A stretch of DNA of 59,979 nt from Entophlyctis helioformis. Its lineage: Eukaryota > Chytridiomycota > Chytridiomycetes > Chytridiales > Chytriomycetaceae. The translations under genes were made by a program, and so were the position numbers. The notes beneath the pieces are model-generated. The model ran no database searches and had not been told where the DNA came from. It saw only the letters and a program-made list of their open reading frames with translations. The stretch lies in NCBI GenBank assembly GCA_025526915.1, contig JAHLKH010000174.1, positions 1-59,979 on the forward strand. The letters are read 5' to 3'. Shown in pieces: positions 1 to 14,781 of the stretch (its first letter is position 1; each line of letters opens with the position of its first letter).

Positions 1-3000
1 CTGGTGTCCAAGAGCACGGTGCGTATTCTCTTTCCTCTTGCTGTCAGACCAACTGAGCAGATGGCAGGCTGACTCACTTTGTATGTCGTGGCGACAGAGC
101 AACCATGACACCAATGAGATCCACGCCAGTTTAAAGGTGCGCTCCTCTTGCCGCGACCGTGGCTGGTGGGCAGGCAGGCGATGCTGACATGCAAGTGGGG
201 CATTCCTGTCTGTATCCAGCATCTGTTCCAGTCAATCCACAACCGCGCCGACCCGCAGCAGCTCAAGTCGCTCAAGAAGCTGCTGGCTGAAGTGCGGCCG
301 AGCCGGTCCAAGTGGGCGAACGAGGACCGTATCGGCCAGGAGCAGCTGTACGAGTCCCTTGAGAAAGTGCTCAACGAGCTCAAGAACTACACTGTAAGTT
401 GTCTGGAAGTGCGCTGGTGGCACGACCCCTGCTGACGCTGACCGTGGTTTGCCTTGGGCAGGAGCATTCGGTGCCGTTTTTGAAACCCGTGCAGAAACGC
501 GAAGCGCCAAACTACTACGACAGTAAGTGGCGCCGGCGTCTATGTGGACGGACATCCGAGAGACGGCTTACTCACACGCGTCTGATGCACGCGTAGTTAT
601 CAAGCATCCGATGGATCTGGGCACGGTAAGTCTCTGCCGGACCACGACGCGCACAAGAGTCGGCTGCACTGACACGAGACGGCACAGATGACCAAGAAAC
701 TCAAGGCACTGCAGTACAATTCCAAGGACGATTTCACCAAGGACCTCAATCTCATCTGGACCAACTGCTTCACATACAATACCCTGCCAGTGCGTGCGAC
801 CGGTTTGCTCTGCGTGCTCTTGGCTCGAGATGCGCGCGACTGACATGCACACTGGAATGGATGGATGGATGGACGACAACAGGAAAGTATATATCGTCGC
901 CATGCTACCGCCATGAAGCGCAAGGCAACCGAGCTGCTCAAGAAAGTGCCCGAAATTGTCATCAAGATCACTGCGGCTGACGAGAGCGAGAGCGATGATG
1001 GTAAGAGGGGGATGTTATGCGTGCCGATGCTGGCTTCGTTTGTGAGAGTGAGAGTGAGAGTTGCTGACGGCTTGTGCGGTGCAGATGTAAATGATACCCG
1101 CCGAGGAAGCAAGTCGACCATGGCTGCGCCGTCCAAGGCGACTCGGTCCATGGGCGGCTTGAGTAATAGCAGCAGCAGTGGCGGCGGCGGCGGTGCCGGT
1201 GCAGCGTCAGGGTCAGCAGCTCAAAGCATCATTCAAGGGTTTGCTGCGGATGGACAGCTGGAGGCGTCTGGACTGAGCCGCATGGACGTGGACGGTCTGG
1301 ACGACGATGCGCGGTCGGTTGCTGCTGGGCCGTCTGGGCTGGCGATGACGGCGCCATCCGAGGCAGACGACCAGGCCAAGGGCGGCGAGGATGCAGGCGA
1401 CGCGGCCACGGACAAGGACGATGGCGCTGCGTCGACCATGTTGGGGGGACAGGGCCAGCGCGAAGATCCGGCCGACGATCCGTGGATGCAGACGAAAAAG
1501 TGGAAACAGGCGACATTGCAGTATCGCAAGGAGATGCTGGTAGGAAACGCCGAGGCGACGCTGCGGAATTGTCCATCCAGCGACTGACTTTGCTGCGTGG
1601 CACTTCAGTGGCAACGAGAGGAACAGAACAAGCTTCCGTTTGCTGAGCGGCGCGCGCTGGTTCGGACCACGAGCGGCATGGACGCGTACGTCAAGTCCTA
1701 CAAGGCGTTTCTGCAGCGCAACAGGGAGCGGCGCGTGCTCTTTGCATCGCCGCCCAATGTTGTCATACCCGCAAAACGGCCGGCGGATGACGAGACGGAG
1801 ACGGCGCAGTTGGCGCGAAAGAGCCATGAATCCAAACCGGCATCTCCTTCTCGAAAGGCTGCGTCTGCGCCGCCTGCATCGCCACCAAAGCCGCCTGCAG
1901 CTGCGCTGCCCTTTGCATTGTCTGGCCGCGTTGCGAGCACGTCGCCAAGACGCGACGGTGCGGCTTCCAGCGGCTTGATGGGGACGACAGCAGCAACAAC
2001 AGCAACAGCAGCAGTTGCGGGCGGCTTGGGCGACGCGACGAGTGTCGTTGGACTGCAACGCGACAAGGATCTAGGGGACGACGAGGATGCGGAGATCGAG
2101 AGCACACGGCGGCTGACCAAAGCGTTTGAGGAAGCCTTCCTGCCCGAGCTCAAGTTTGCCACGCACACGATCCCCGATTTCCTGCCCGAGCCGCACAGCA
2201 AGCCAGGCGATCTGCAGTCGTTCTACGAAGCGCCGAGCACGGACACGGATGCTGCGGCCACGGCGGCAGGCGAGGACCAGCAACCGCCGCCGCCCGCACC
2301 GCCGCCGCCGTCCATGTCCGAGTACCCCGACTTTGTGCCCAACCCCAAGAGCATCCTGCACGCGCACGTTGTGCGCAACATCCTCGAGTTCCAGCGGATC
2401 AAGGCGGTGTACAACCAGATTCTGGCCAAGCAGCACGCGATGCTCGGGCAGCCGGCCGAACTCGTGTTTAGTGCCGGCGCGCAGTCGACGCCGTTCCAGC
2501 CCACGTGGGACGCTGCCCACCTGCCGCCGACGGTCGTGACCGAGTCGTCTGCCCTTGCCGTCATGCGGAAAGCGTGCAGCCTGGCGCTTGCACACAGCGG
2601 ATTCGACGGTGAGTGGTGAGATTGGAGCAGCCATGGCAACGACTGACTGACTGACTGACCGACTGACTGACCGACTGGCGGCATGCAATGTGGCGCGACG
2701 CTAGGCACAACCGAGTCGGCCCTGGCGGCGCTGACGGAGATGGCGATGCACTACATGCTGAACCTCGGCCGCACGCTGCAGCAGTACGTGGACAAGCACG
2801 GCGAGACCATGTCGGCGGCACAGGTGCTCGTGACGACGCTCGAGCTCAACGGCGTGCCGCACCCGCTGCACCTCGACACGTACATCCGCCACGACGTGAT
2901 CCGCATGGGCTCGCGGCTCACGGACCTGCGCCGCAAGCTCGAGAGCGCACTCGCGGATCTGGAGGCCGCCAGCGATCCCGAGCGCGCGGGAGCTGTGGGC

Positions 3001-4007
3001 GATGACGTGGAGTTCGACGAGTCGCGCGAGCAGCTCATGAGCGGCAACTTTTTCCAGGACATGGGGCTTGACTTTTTGGGGCTCAAGGACTTTGGCATTG
3101 ATCTGCAGAGTGTACGTGTGTTGCGCGGCGTGGCATAATGGGGATGAGTGTGCTCTAACATTGGGCGACAGATTCCGCTCGAGCTGTGGAACCAGAAAGC
3201 CGAAAAGCCCGTGCGAGCGCGAGTCAAGCTTGCGTTGCCGCTTGGTATCCCGCCGTCCGGCGATGACGAGACTGAACGTATGTATCGCGCTGGATGGTGC
3301 CGTGTGGTATGGTGTCGTGTGGAGTGGAGTGGAGCGTGTCGGCTGACCTTGAATGACAGGCGGTTCACACAGCAAGATGCGGGAGCCAGAGGCATGGCCC
3401 CCGATCGACCCTGCGCAGCAGATCGAGTTGCTCAAGCCGTTTTACGAGGCCAAGAGCATGTCGGTCGAGGACCTCGCGACAGTACGTGGCGGTCTGGTGA
3501 CGTGTCGTGTTCTGAAAGTGCCGCGTCGTGCCGTGTGTTGTCGCGAGTGGCTGACCTGGTTCTGGCAGGACGAGAAGCGCGCCAAGAGCAAGGACGAGAA
3601 GCTACTGCTCAAGTACGCGCAGCAGGGACGCAAGCGCATGACGCCGAACCAGGCGGCGGCCGAGGACGCCAAGAAACGCAAAAAGAAGTTGGCGTCGGAT
3701 CCGGCGGTCAAGGCGGCGCGCGAGGCGGAGCTGCTGGCGAAGCGCACGGCGGCCAAGGCAGAGCGGCTGCGAGTCAAGGAGGAGAAGGAGAAGCGCGGAG
3801 CCGTGGCAGTAGCAGGGGCAGGGGCAGGGTCTGGGTCTGGCGCGACGGGATCTGCAGGGACGGGCGGCGGTGTCACTACGCGTAGGGTAAGACGGAGCGT
3901 GCTGGCTGGCTGGCTGGCTCACTGGCTGACTTATTGGCTGCGGACAGAAACGGACGAGCGCGAGTCTGAGCGTGGGGCCGGACACGTCGCCGGCAGCCAC
4001 GCAGTGA
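1..4007 (+). CDS. spt7: Spt7-like SAGA subunit with bromodomain (5' end outside window)
   Basis: The product is a structural subunit of the SAGA histone acetyltransferase complex, acting in the nucleus on acetylated chromatin. At least twelve short exons join in frame. Visible exons run about 98-136, 220-393, 462-522, 597-625, 688-789, 883-1000, 1085-1539, 1609-2608, 2705-3111, 3172-3277, 3360-3480, 3569-3886 and 3948-4007. The first exons encode a bromodomain, including HPMDLGT and the acetyl-lysine pocket YNTLP. An acidic and Ser/Gly-rich linker follows, then a histone-fold region ([16 protein letters not shown] onward) and the Spt7-type tail containing [11 protein letters not shown]. The C-terminus is Lys-rich and could serve as a nuclear localisation signal. 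The stop is TGA at 4005-4007. The order bromodomain, then histone fold, then FG-leucine box is that of Spt7/SUPT7L. The start codon lies upstream of the window. Confidence 0.88.
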
Positions 4008-4090
4008 GCGCGTGACGCCGGCCACGAGAGCACCGCGGGTGCACAGGCAGGCCGGGGCGAGCCCCGTGACGGCGTCGCGTGACGCTGTGG

Positions 4091-4096
4091 AATAAA
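4091..4096 (+). promoter_or_regulatory. polyadenylation signal AATAAA of the Spt7-like gene
   Basis: A canonical AATAAA lies 84 bp downstream of the Spt7 stop and 74 bp upstream of the next start codon, so the two plus-strand genes are tightly packed. Confidence 0.6.
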
Positions 4097-4169
4097 ACGC
4101 TGCATTCGCGCTGGCGCCTTTGGTCTTGCCTTCCAACAACCGCAACACCCACACGCGCCTCCCGTTCCG

Positions 4170-6399
<2,230 letters not shown>

Positions 6400-6542
6400 G
6401 CTCGTGGTCGTGTCTTTTATTTCGGGCCCTTTCCCCCCATGTCTGTCCGTCAGTCTGTCTGTCTGTGTGTCCCCTGCCCACTGCCCACTGCCAATACAAT
6501 GCCAGTCCGAGGCTGTTTTGTCGAGTTTGTCGCAGTGCCACG

Positions 6543-9500
6543 TCACGAGTCGGGAAACCGCACCTCGCCAGCATCCTCCAAGTAGTCGCAGAGCCGCGCA
6601 AGAAAGGCCGACCCCTTGCGCACGCACTCGGCGTTTCCCACAATGCACAGGTGGCGTCTCGGCCGCGTGATGGCGACATTCAGCCGGCGGCGGTCGGCCA
6701 GGAAACCGACATCGCCGTCGGGGTTACTGCGCACGAGCGAGATGACCACGGCGTCCTTTTCCCTGCCCTGGAACCCGTCGACTGCAGCGTATGTGAGAAT
6801 GAGACGTGGTGCACACACACACACACACAACACCTGCAGGCAGGCGGATGGTTACCCGAGCCGATCTCCAAGTCGGGGTACGTGTCGCGCAGCATAGCGC
6901 GCAGCAGCGCCACCTGCGCGTTGTACGGCGTGATGACGGCAATATCGGATGCCAGCACGCCTGCAGCGACGAGAGCGTCCACGTGGTTGCGTACAAGGAC
7001 CGCCTCGCCCTGGTTGAGTTTGGACGTGTCGGGCGTGTCAAAGGCGGCGGACGCGGCTGCAGATGTGGTTGTGGATGAGACAGACTCTTCCAGATCGAGG
7101 GCGGATGTGTCGATAAAGAGCAGCGGGATGGTCGTGTCGTCTGGCAGTCCCAGTCCGAATGTGAGTGAGTGTGTGAGTGGCAGTGTGACAGTGTGAGGGG
7201 ATGTCAGCGATGGCTGCGGCAGAGGGCGTACCTGTCGACAAGACCGTGGATCGGTCAGTGAGCAGCCGGTGCTTGACGCTCTCGTGGGCAATAAGCTTGT
7301 TGTCGTACAACTCGCGCGACGAGAACGCCATAATGTGCTCGTTCTGTGCGTGGTTTGTGTGGCATGTTAGCGGGGCTGGACAGGCGGATGGGCAGATCAA
7401 GAGAGGAGGGAGATACGCACCATGCGGTACTGCACATTCAACAGCCGCTTGACCGTGTCGCCATAGAGCGCCAACATGCGGTCAAAGAGCGTGGTTTCGA
7501 GCGACGCGCCATGGACGAGCTGCGCGATGCTGGATTCTTGCGGCTCCCGCAGTCCAAGATCATCGCCTGCCGCTTCAGCGTCCTGCGTGCCGTCAGCAGC
7601 AGCAGCAGCAGCAACTTCCGACTCAGCAGCCTGGACGCGTTTGGCCTGCTTGCCAGACTTTGCCTTTGCGCTCTTGTCCTGCTTGGCTGTTTGCTTGCCG
7701 GCAGTCTTGCCCCTGCCCTTGCCCTCGTCCCTCTCCCTGTCCTTGGTGTTCACAGACTTGACAGTCGGCTGCGCACCGAGTCGTGTCAGCCAACCACCAA
7801 CGCACATACGCCATCCAGCATCGCCAAGGCAATGCGACTCAACTGGCAGCTGCAGGTGGTCGCCAGCGAGCACAAGCCGCTTGCCCTTGAGAATGGCGAT
7901 CCAGCACTCGGCCTCGAGCGCCTGCGTCGCCTCGTCAATCAGCACCGTGTCAAACGTCTCGTTCTCGAGCATGCGCGACGCAGCGCCATTGAGTGTCGAC
8001 AACACGACCTGCGCGTTGCGCATGATCGTGTCCACCACGGTGCGTTCACGCGTCTTGAGCTGCACATTCCACACAAACACCAATAAGCTTCGTGCCAACG
8101 ACGTGCACCAACGACTGCAGTCACACGCACCTCGCGACGCAGGTGCTTGACGTCCTGGTACAACTGCCGCCGCTCGCCCTTGTTGCGCGTCTTGGACACG
8201 GCGGCGAGCGTCTTGTCCACATCCCGCCGCACGTCATTGACAATGCGGCCCTCGTCCGACGACCGCACACGCACGTCCAGCGTATGCTGGAGCACCTGGT
8301 CCAGCACGCGCGCAGGGTGGCCCACTCGCACGATATCCAGCTTGCACCGAGCCAGCCGCTCGACGAGGTTATCTGCGCAGGTTCAAGTCAGCACGCCGAG
8401 CGGGGGTACAAGGTGCAACCTCAGAAGCGTAAAGTCAGAGGCGGACACACCGACAGAGACGTTGGACGGGCCGCACACAAGGACACGGTCGCCGCGCTTG
8501 ACAAGCTGCCGCACGAGCTCGACGCACGTGTATGTTTTGCCAGTGCCGGGCGGCCCGTGGATGAGCGCCAGATGCTGGGCCGCGAGCGCGAACCGCACGG
8601 CCTCGCGCTGCGACGGGTTGAGGTCCGTGTCGAACCAGCCGATCGAGTCGATGGGCACGGCGGCATCGTTGTACACGGGCTGCTGGAGGCCAAAGAGCGG
8701 GAACACGATCGGCGGTGTCTGTGCCGGCCCGTGCTGGATCGCGGCCGACAGGCCCTTGACTGCGTCTGACATTCTGTGGCCGCAGCGTGGCGGGATGCGA
8801 GGCCGTCAGACAGAGTGCGCGGCGCGTGGATGGTTCGACGGCATCGCAGCGACGTACCTCTCGTACGTGATGTTGTTGGCCAGCTTGGACCTGTCGACGC
8901 GCGGGCCACGCGGGCAACACGCGGCAGCACGCGGGCTTGGTGAGTGCACAGCAGCCGGCAGCACATCGCGGCACGACTCACAGCTTGCACCGGTCGGGCA
9001 GCGGGTCGGGCAGATCCTCCCTGAACGCGACCGTCACCACCGTGTCTGTGACTCGGTAGACCTGAAGCGTCGCTGCGTGTCAGCACGCTTGGACACGCGC
9101 ATGGACACGCGCAGGTTACAGTTTCCAGCGTCACGCACCACGCCGGCGTTCACGCCGCCGCCGCCCGTCGGGGCCTTGGCCGTGGACAGATCCGCCGCCG
9201 CCGCACCAACCGCATCGCCCTTGTCCTTGGCGCGGCCCTTGGCGCTCGCACCTCGGCCGCTGCCGCTGCCCGCCGCGTGCTCGTCGACGGACACGATGTC
9301 GCCCATCCTGTGTCCACGTCAGCCTGCCTTCGAGCCATACAACCAGCCATACAAGCACGGAGCCAGCCAGCCAGCCACGCACGCACGCACGCACCGGAAC
9401 TTGTGCGGCGGCAGCGGCTGCGACCCGCCCGCGCCGGCCTCGAGGTCCACCAGCCTGCATCCCCGTCAGCGTGCCATCCATCCACGTCAGCGTCCAAGCC

Positions 9501-9889
9501 TGCGTCTGCGTCCAAGTCTGGCCACTTACGTGCGGCCGCCCAGCCCCGACCGGATCCCTGCCGAGTGCCCGCCGTCAGCCACTACGACGACGACCACCAC
9601 CACTGCGACCACACGCACGCACGCACGCACCCGTCACACGCAGCGCAAGCAGCACGACGCCGCGCCGCTGCAGGTCGACGGGCGTGAACGCCTGCTGCAT
9701 CGCCGCGACCTGCGCCATCTCGCTCTGCCGCTCCTGCTCGATCAGCGCAAGCTGCTGCACCACAAAGGCGTCCACGTCCGCCGGCCGCTCGGTGCTTGTG
9801 CTTGTGCCTGCGTCTGCGTCTGCGTCTGCTGGCATCGCTGGCTGCCTGCTGCTGTCCTCATAAGGCTCGTCATGCGCCGCGTCTGCCAT
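6543..9889 (-). CDS. hcs1: SF1 DNA helicase, Hcs1/SMUBP2 (IGHMBP2) type
   Basis: This is a predicted ATP-dependent 5'-3' helicase of the Upf1-like SF1 group. Relatives associate with DNA polymerase alpha (yeast Hcs1) or with ribosomal and tRNA-gene contexts (IGHMBP2). Motifs in order are HGPPGTGKT (Walker A), [15 protein letters not shown] (motif II), LAGDHLQLP (III), NVQYRM (IV), [17 protein letters not shown] (V) and [11 protein letters not shown] (VI). The protein ends shortly after motif VI (EVRFPD), so it lacks the R3H and AN1 domains of animal IGHMBP2 and matches the shorter Hcs1 layout. An N-terminal region (start ATG at 9887-9889, MADAAHDE) carries a helical segment and the GDIVSVDE beta-barrel 1B-like strand. 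The coding sequence is interrupted by about nine short introns. A Lys/Arg/Asp-rich low-complexity insert lies between motifs III and IV (around 7620-7760). The gene starts 96 bp downstream of the nibrin stop. Confidence 0.88.
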
Positions 9890-9985
9890 GCCGATCAAGG
9901 ATCAGCAGAGTCGCGACAAGTGCCTGTGCACACTCACACGACAAGACACACACGCTGTCTTACAAGACTTACAAGACGCACGCGT

Positions 9986-12900
9986 TCATTCGTCCACAAA
10001 CAGGTCGAGGATCCGCCGATGGCGCGCAGCCCCCGCGCTCTCGCAGACGCTCGCGTCGCCCGCTGCTCCCGACGCGTCCATCACGCTGCTCACTCCACTC
10101 ACTCCACTCACGCCACTCACGCTGCCGTGTCCCGCTGCACACGCTCCGCGTCGCCGCCGGAACCGTTTAAAGTTGGGCCCGCCCGTCTCCGACATCCACG
10201 TCACATCTCCCACACCACTGCCACTGCCACCACCTCGAGCATCACCGCCACCGCCACCGCCGCCTCGATGCCGCGTCCAACGGTCCGGCACCAGAAACTC
10301 CACGACGACCGTCTCGGCCGGCGGTAACCCAGGCACGTCGCCCGCAACTGCATCCTGGCCGCCACCGCCGCCACCATGCAGCGACACCGCCTCGCACGCA
10401 TACACGGCCGCCGCCCGCTTGGGCACAACCAGCACAGGCCGCTCCGTCGCCGTCGCCGAATGCAGCGGCTTGCTGCCAAACGGCACAACCACGGCGGCGT
10501 GGCCAGTGTGCGCGGCGTGTGCGCCTACCAGCACCGCCTCGGCGCGGTTCTTGGCCTCGCGTAGCGTGTCCGTGGTGTGCTTGACCAGCGTCCGCAATGC
10601 GCCTTCGCTCATGTACCGTGTCGTGGCCGGCCGTCGTGACGGCTGTGCGGATGCGGGCTGCCCTTGGCCATCGGCGTTGGCGGGTGGCCGGCGTGCGGTA
10701 GGCGGCTGCATGACAACGAGCCGCGATGGCCGCGGCCGAATGTGCGTGTCTGCGTTCGGATCCGCGTTCGGGTCGGCTAGCTCGCCACGACCACTGCTAC
10801 TGCTGTTGCCAGCCCCCAACGGCTGCTGTTGCTGTTGTGGTTGCGCACCGACTGCGGATGCAGACAGAGGCGTCGACGTGGTGCCAGACAGCGGCACAGC
10901 GATACCCAGCCGTTGTGCCAGCGACGTGGTCTTGCCCTTTTCAGCTCCAATCGGCACGTGCGGCTCGTCTGCCACCAGCGGCTGTCTCCTGCGCTGCACT
11001 TGCATGGCAAGTTGTGGCGCGTGCAGCTGCACTGGCTGTGCAGGCTCGGTCGTCGTGTCCAACTCCGTGCCCGCGTGGCTGTCCGCGCCATGTCGCGCCA
11101 CAGCGCCGCCAACCACTGCATCCCGACCCACTTGGCGTTGCGCAGTCGGTTCGTTCCTGCCGTCCCCATGGCTGCCGCCCACATCCCTCGGTCCGTCATC
11201 ACTCACTCGCGGTCGTGCCCGAGGCGGTGGCAGCATCTCCGCCTCGATATCGTCAAACATGTCCAGCAGAAACTCGGTGCCGCGTTTGCGTCCGGCAGCC
11301 GCCGTGCCGATCCCTGCATCAGCTGAGCTGCCCGCCTCGGTCTGCGGCTCGGGCTTGACAATCGCGCCATCGTCTTGGTCAGCTGTGGTGCTGGCTGGCA
11401 GCGGTTGACCGTCTTCGTGCTTGATCTGGGGGACAGACGCGGCCAGCGACGGGACTGACGAGGAGACCGACATGGGTGCAGCTGCATGGTGGCCGGGCAG
11501 CTGCTGTGGCGCAGAGAAGAGGGACGGATGCATGAGCTGGCTAAGCAAATCGGCTGCATTGGCTGCATGACGAATGTCACGACGTGCTGCTGCTGGTGAC
11601 AGTGGGGGTGCTACTGCTGCCGCTGCTGGCAGTGGAGGTGCTTGTGGCTCATCAAGTAGAGAAGTGGATGGCTGTGGATCGGATTGTGGATCGGATCGTG
11701 GTGGTTGCGCACATGGCAGAGTTGGTACTGACGGCTCGTCGTCCATTAAGAGATCCAACAAGCCCGCGGTGTTGGCTGCCATGGCGCGTGTTGATGCTGC
11801 TGGTGCTGTTGCTGCTACTGATGTAGAGGGCGGCGGTGGTGCAGAGGCAATCAGGTCCACAGACATGCCGGCATCTATGGCACTCTGACGCGACCCGCTG
11901 GTTCGGTGAAGGGCACCGGATGGGCCGATGGAAGGCAGGGATGGCGCCAGGTTTGCGGGAAGCAATGCAGCAGAGGCCGGCGAGGGTAGCCGCGTCGGTT
12001 GCCTGTGCTCCGACTCGTGGGCAACCCCCTGACTTGGCCCAGCAGACGCAGCAGCCAGAGCGACGCTTGCATCCTGATGCGACTCATGATGCGACTCATG
12101 GTGCGTCTCTGGTGTGGGTCCGGATGCTGGCACGCCGGATGCCGGATGCCGCTGCGAGGGTGCAGCAGAGTTTGACTGCGTCTGCGTGCGAATGGCGCTT
12201 GGGTCTGCGGTGACGTACAGGATCGCCATGGCGATCTGGTCGTGCGACATGCGCGCCATCGCAAAGCCGGTCCTGTCGTGGCCATCTGCGCGTCAGTCAG
12301 CACGCTCGCACCGTCTCTTGCCCATGGCACTATTGTCCAGCAGCAGCGAATGCAGCCAACTGCGTCGTTACCGTTTGAGGATGTCGCGGATCCGTTCCGC
12401 CAAGCCCTGGAGAGCGGGGTCGGCCGGGATGATGACGACGGGACGTGGCGCGGCGTCGAGCCGTCGCTGTAGCATCAGCTCGTCGTCTGCGGTTGGGTTG
12501 TTTGGATCGGCGAGCTGGACCAGCTGGGACCGGCCGCCGCTCCATGCCACGATGTCGTCGACAGTGTCCTTCTGCTCGCAGGACGCACACGGTCAGACCA
12601 CCAGCTAGAAGCCACGCACACACGTGCACACATGCACGCACCTCCCACTGTGAAAAGACAAACAGGTCGACGCCGCTAAAGAGCGTCTTGCGCCGCTCGT
12701 CGACGCCAAAGCAGACGCCTGGCCACTCCTGCGACGGGTGTTCTGGCGGCAGGAAGCGGCTGGGGTCGGGCATGGCAAAGCGCACGGCGGTAGCAGCCGC
12801 GAGCGCGTCGATCCAAGCGAGCGTGACGATGGGTCTGGCCAGACTGAGCGCGCGGACGACCTTGACGGTGACGAGCAGCAGGTCCATGACCAGATGCGTG

Positions 12901-13785
12901 CACGTCTGGTCAAAGTCGGGCACGATCTTGAAGTCTGTCGGCGTGGGTGAGCTGGGCACTGGGCACTGGGCACTGGGCACTAGACAGGCAAGCACGGTAG
13001 ACATGGCAGACATGGCAGGCAGCGTACCGGTGAGCAAGGCAGCCGAGCGCACGGCGGCACGATCGGCACGCTTGAGGCCGGACGTGCAGACGACGACGGG
13101 ATCGCGCACGAGCTTGAAGGTGCGGCCGTCGGCGCTGCTGCCAAAGCGCACGCACTGGCCGTGCGAGAGCGAGACTTTGGTGCCCGTGATGGGCAGCAGC
13201 GTCGACAGGCCGACGTGGGTGCCGAGCTTTGAGCCGTGGTCCTCGAGCGAGACGAGCGGCCAGGCGGCCAGATCCGACTGGCGGCGTGCACGGGCAGGCG
13301 AGGCGTCAGCGAGACGGTCAGTCAGTCGGACGAGGCAAGAGACACGAGCAAGCGACACGAGACACGGGGCAGACGTACGGCGTCCGAGTCGGCCAGCGGG
13401 GCGACGCTGATGGTGGCGTGCCTGCGGCTCACGGAGCGGCAGTCGACGAGGGCGACGTCTGCGGCTGCGTGGTCGCCGTTGTGGTCGTCGTTGTGGTCGT
13501 CGTTGTGGTTGTAGCAGGCGGTTGTCGTAGTTGTAGGCGGTCTTAGCAAGTTGGACGCACGAGGCAGTGCCGCGAGACAAGCGCCAAGAGACAAGGGCAA
13601 GGACGCACCTTGGCGGCCGATGGTCAGCGACGAGCCGGGACGCAGCCAGATGCGGCTGCCGCCTGGCGTGCGGTGGGCGTCGTTGTCGTTGTGGCAGTAG
13701 GCGTGTGTGAGCGTCTGTCGCACGCAGCAGCGTCGCACGCAGCAGTGTCGCACGCACCAGGGCCAGGCTCGACCAGGAACCACAT
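9986..13785 (-). CDS. nbs1: Nibrin (NBS1/Xrs2) homologue, FHA-BRCT-BRCT
   Basis: Nibrin is the regulatory subunit of the MRE11-RAD50-NBS1 complex and works at DNA double-strand breaks in the nucleus. Seven exons join in phase. The start MWFLVEPG is at 13783-13785, followed by SSLTIGRQ and then DVALVDCRSVSRRHATI (FHA core). LEDHGSKLGTHV completes the FHA domain. Two BRCT-like regions follow, with FDQTCTHLVMD and TLAWIDAL in the first. The last exon (9986-12272) is long, Ser/Pro/Gln-rich and unstructured. Near the end it carries NFKRFRRRR, which resembles the Mre11-binding NFKxFxK motif of nibrin. It finishes ILDLFVDE, an acidic hydrophobic tail at the place where nibrin binds ATM/Tel1. The final intron fits only if the acceptor is at 12273, which keeps the phase. 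Estimated length is about 1,050 residues, longer than human nibrin because of the linker. Confidence 0.82.
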
Positions 13786-13862
13786 GTCGCAGCGTGCGAT
13801 TGAGGGCAGCGATTGATGGCAACAAGGAAACTGCAAGACAACTGCAAGACACCAACACACGC

Positions 13863-14333
13863 CTACAGGTGGTGCACGCGCGGGCCAGATCGCGGGCATC
13901 TCGCGGTCGCAGGTGCAAGCAAGCGGCAAGCGGCATGCGGCAAGTCAGAGCATAGGAGCATAGGAGCATCAGACCTTGGCATGGCACACGCACGCACGCT
14001 GCCAACACGCTGCCAACACGCTGCGTTTTGTTGAAGTTGGCGCGTGTGCATTCGTATCTTGCCAGCCAACAACAAGCCGGTCTGGTATGCGGCAATGGCA
14101 CACTGGACAGCGGCGGCAGCATCAGACACTGCGCTGGCTGTTGGTGACGCAGCAGCAGTCGCAGTCTTGACGGTCGTGTCGGCAGTGGAAGCGGCAGCCT
14201 GTGCAGCGAGTGCAGCCTGCGTGACGGCAGCAGCAGCCGAGGCGGGCAGACTTGCGGCTGTGGGTGGTGGTGGTGGCGGTGGTTGTGCCGTGGCAGCAGG
14301 CGGCTGCTTGACGTTGCGTCGCTTGCTGGGCAT
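13863..14333 (-). pseudogene. Truncated copy of the N-terminus of the 18.2-kb ankyrin gene
   Basis: The first about 90 residues (MPSKRRNVKQPPAAT, then an Ala/Thr-rich stretch to AIAAYQT) are nearly the same as the N-terminus of the ankyrin gene starting at 18211. After AYQT the similarity stops abruptly and the frame runs into unrelated sequence down to position 13863. No F-box-like or ankyrin part follows. The copy therefore has a start codon and upstream sequence but no functional domain. It lies head-on behind the nibrin start (13785) on the same strand. It could still be transcribed, since the duplicated block includes about 190 bp of 5' flank. Confidence 0.7.
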
Positions 14334-14520
14334 GTCGCTGTGCTGCTCAGTTGGTCGGCCGGTTGGACGGTTGGCGGCAAAGCGCGATGCTTGACGCGTG
14401 TCGCGACGACGCGATGAGATGGCGAGCCACTCGAGCATCTGCCAACAGAGCAGCGATCGTGACGACAGTTGTGCACTATAAGCAGTGCGTGCAGTCTGCT
14501 GCAGGGACGTGCTCACCTGG
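14081..14520. repeat. Segmental duplication of about 420-440 bp, partner at 17977-18395
   Basis: Sequence from the TCTGGTATGCGGCAATGGCA start to the end of the block aligns with 17977-18395 with scattered substitutions and small indels in the Ala-codon tracts and the TTGGTCGG repeats. It covers the first about 90 codons plus 5' flank of an ankyrin gene. Both copies have the same orientation. Confidence 0.85.
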
Positions 14521-14781
14521 AAACTGCTGTGGCTGGATGCTCCTGCACAGGCCGCTGTTGCGAGTCTTGCAGTGAGTGTCTGGCGGCTGGCTGGTAGCGA
14601 GAATCGCGATCTGATGCTGGATGTGATGCGTTGGATGCGCATGCAGATGCGCCTGTGAGGCCAGTGGCGATGCTTGTTCTGGCTGTGCACCAACTGCGCG
14701 AGTCTGACAGCCAGATGCAGCAAGTCGCCGAGTGGTGGTTGCTTGTCGCACATCTCGGCATCGCATCGCAGATCAGCCGCA

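Noticed and set aside
8147..10327. 726-codon plus-strand ORF
   Set aside because: It runs antisense to helicase exons and introns with Arg/Thr/Pro-biased composition; the helicase motifs on the other strand are unambiguous.
13707..13782. Possible short tandem repeat or CRISPR-like array (GTCGCACGCAGCA units)
   Set aside because: Only three or four imperfect 15-20-bp units inside the first nibrin intron; no spacers of constant length, and CRISPR is not expected in a eukaryote.
12330..13847. 505-codon minus-strand ORF spanning nibrin introns
   Set aside because: It reads through GT-AG introns and switches out of the FHA/BRCT frame; the spliced model explains the conserved domains better.
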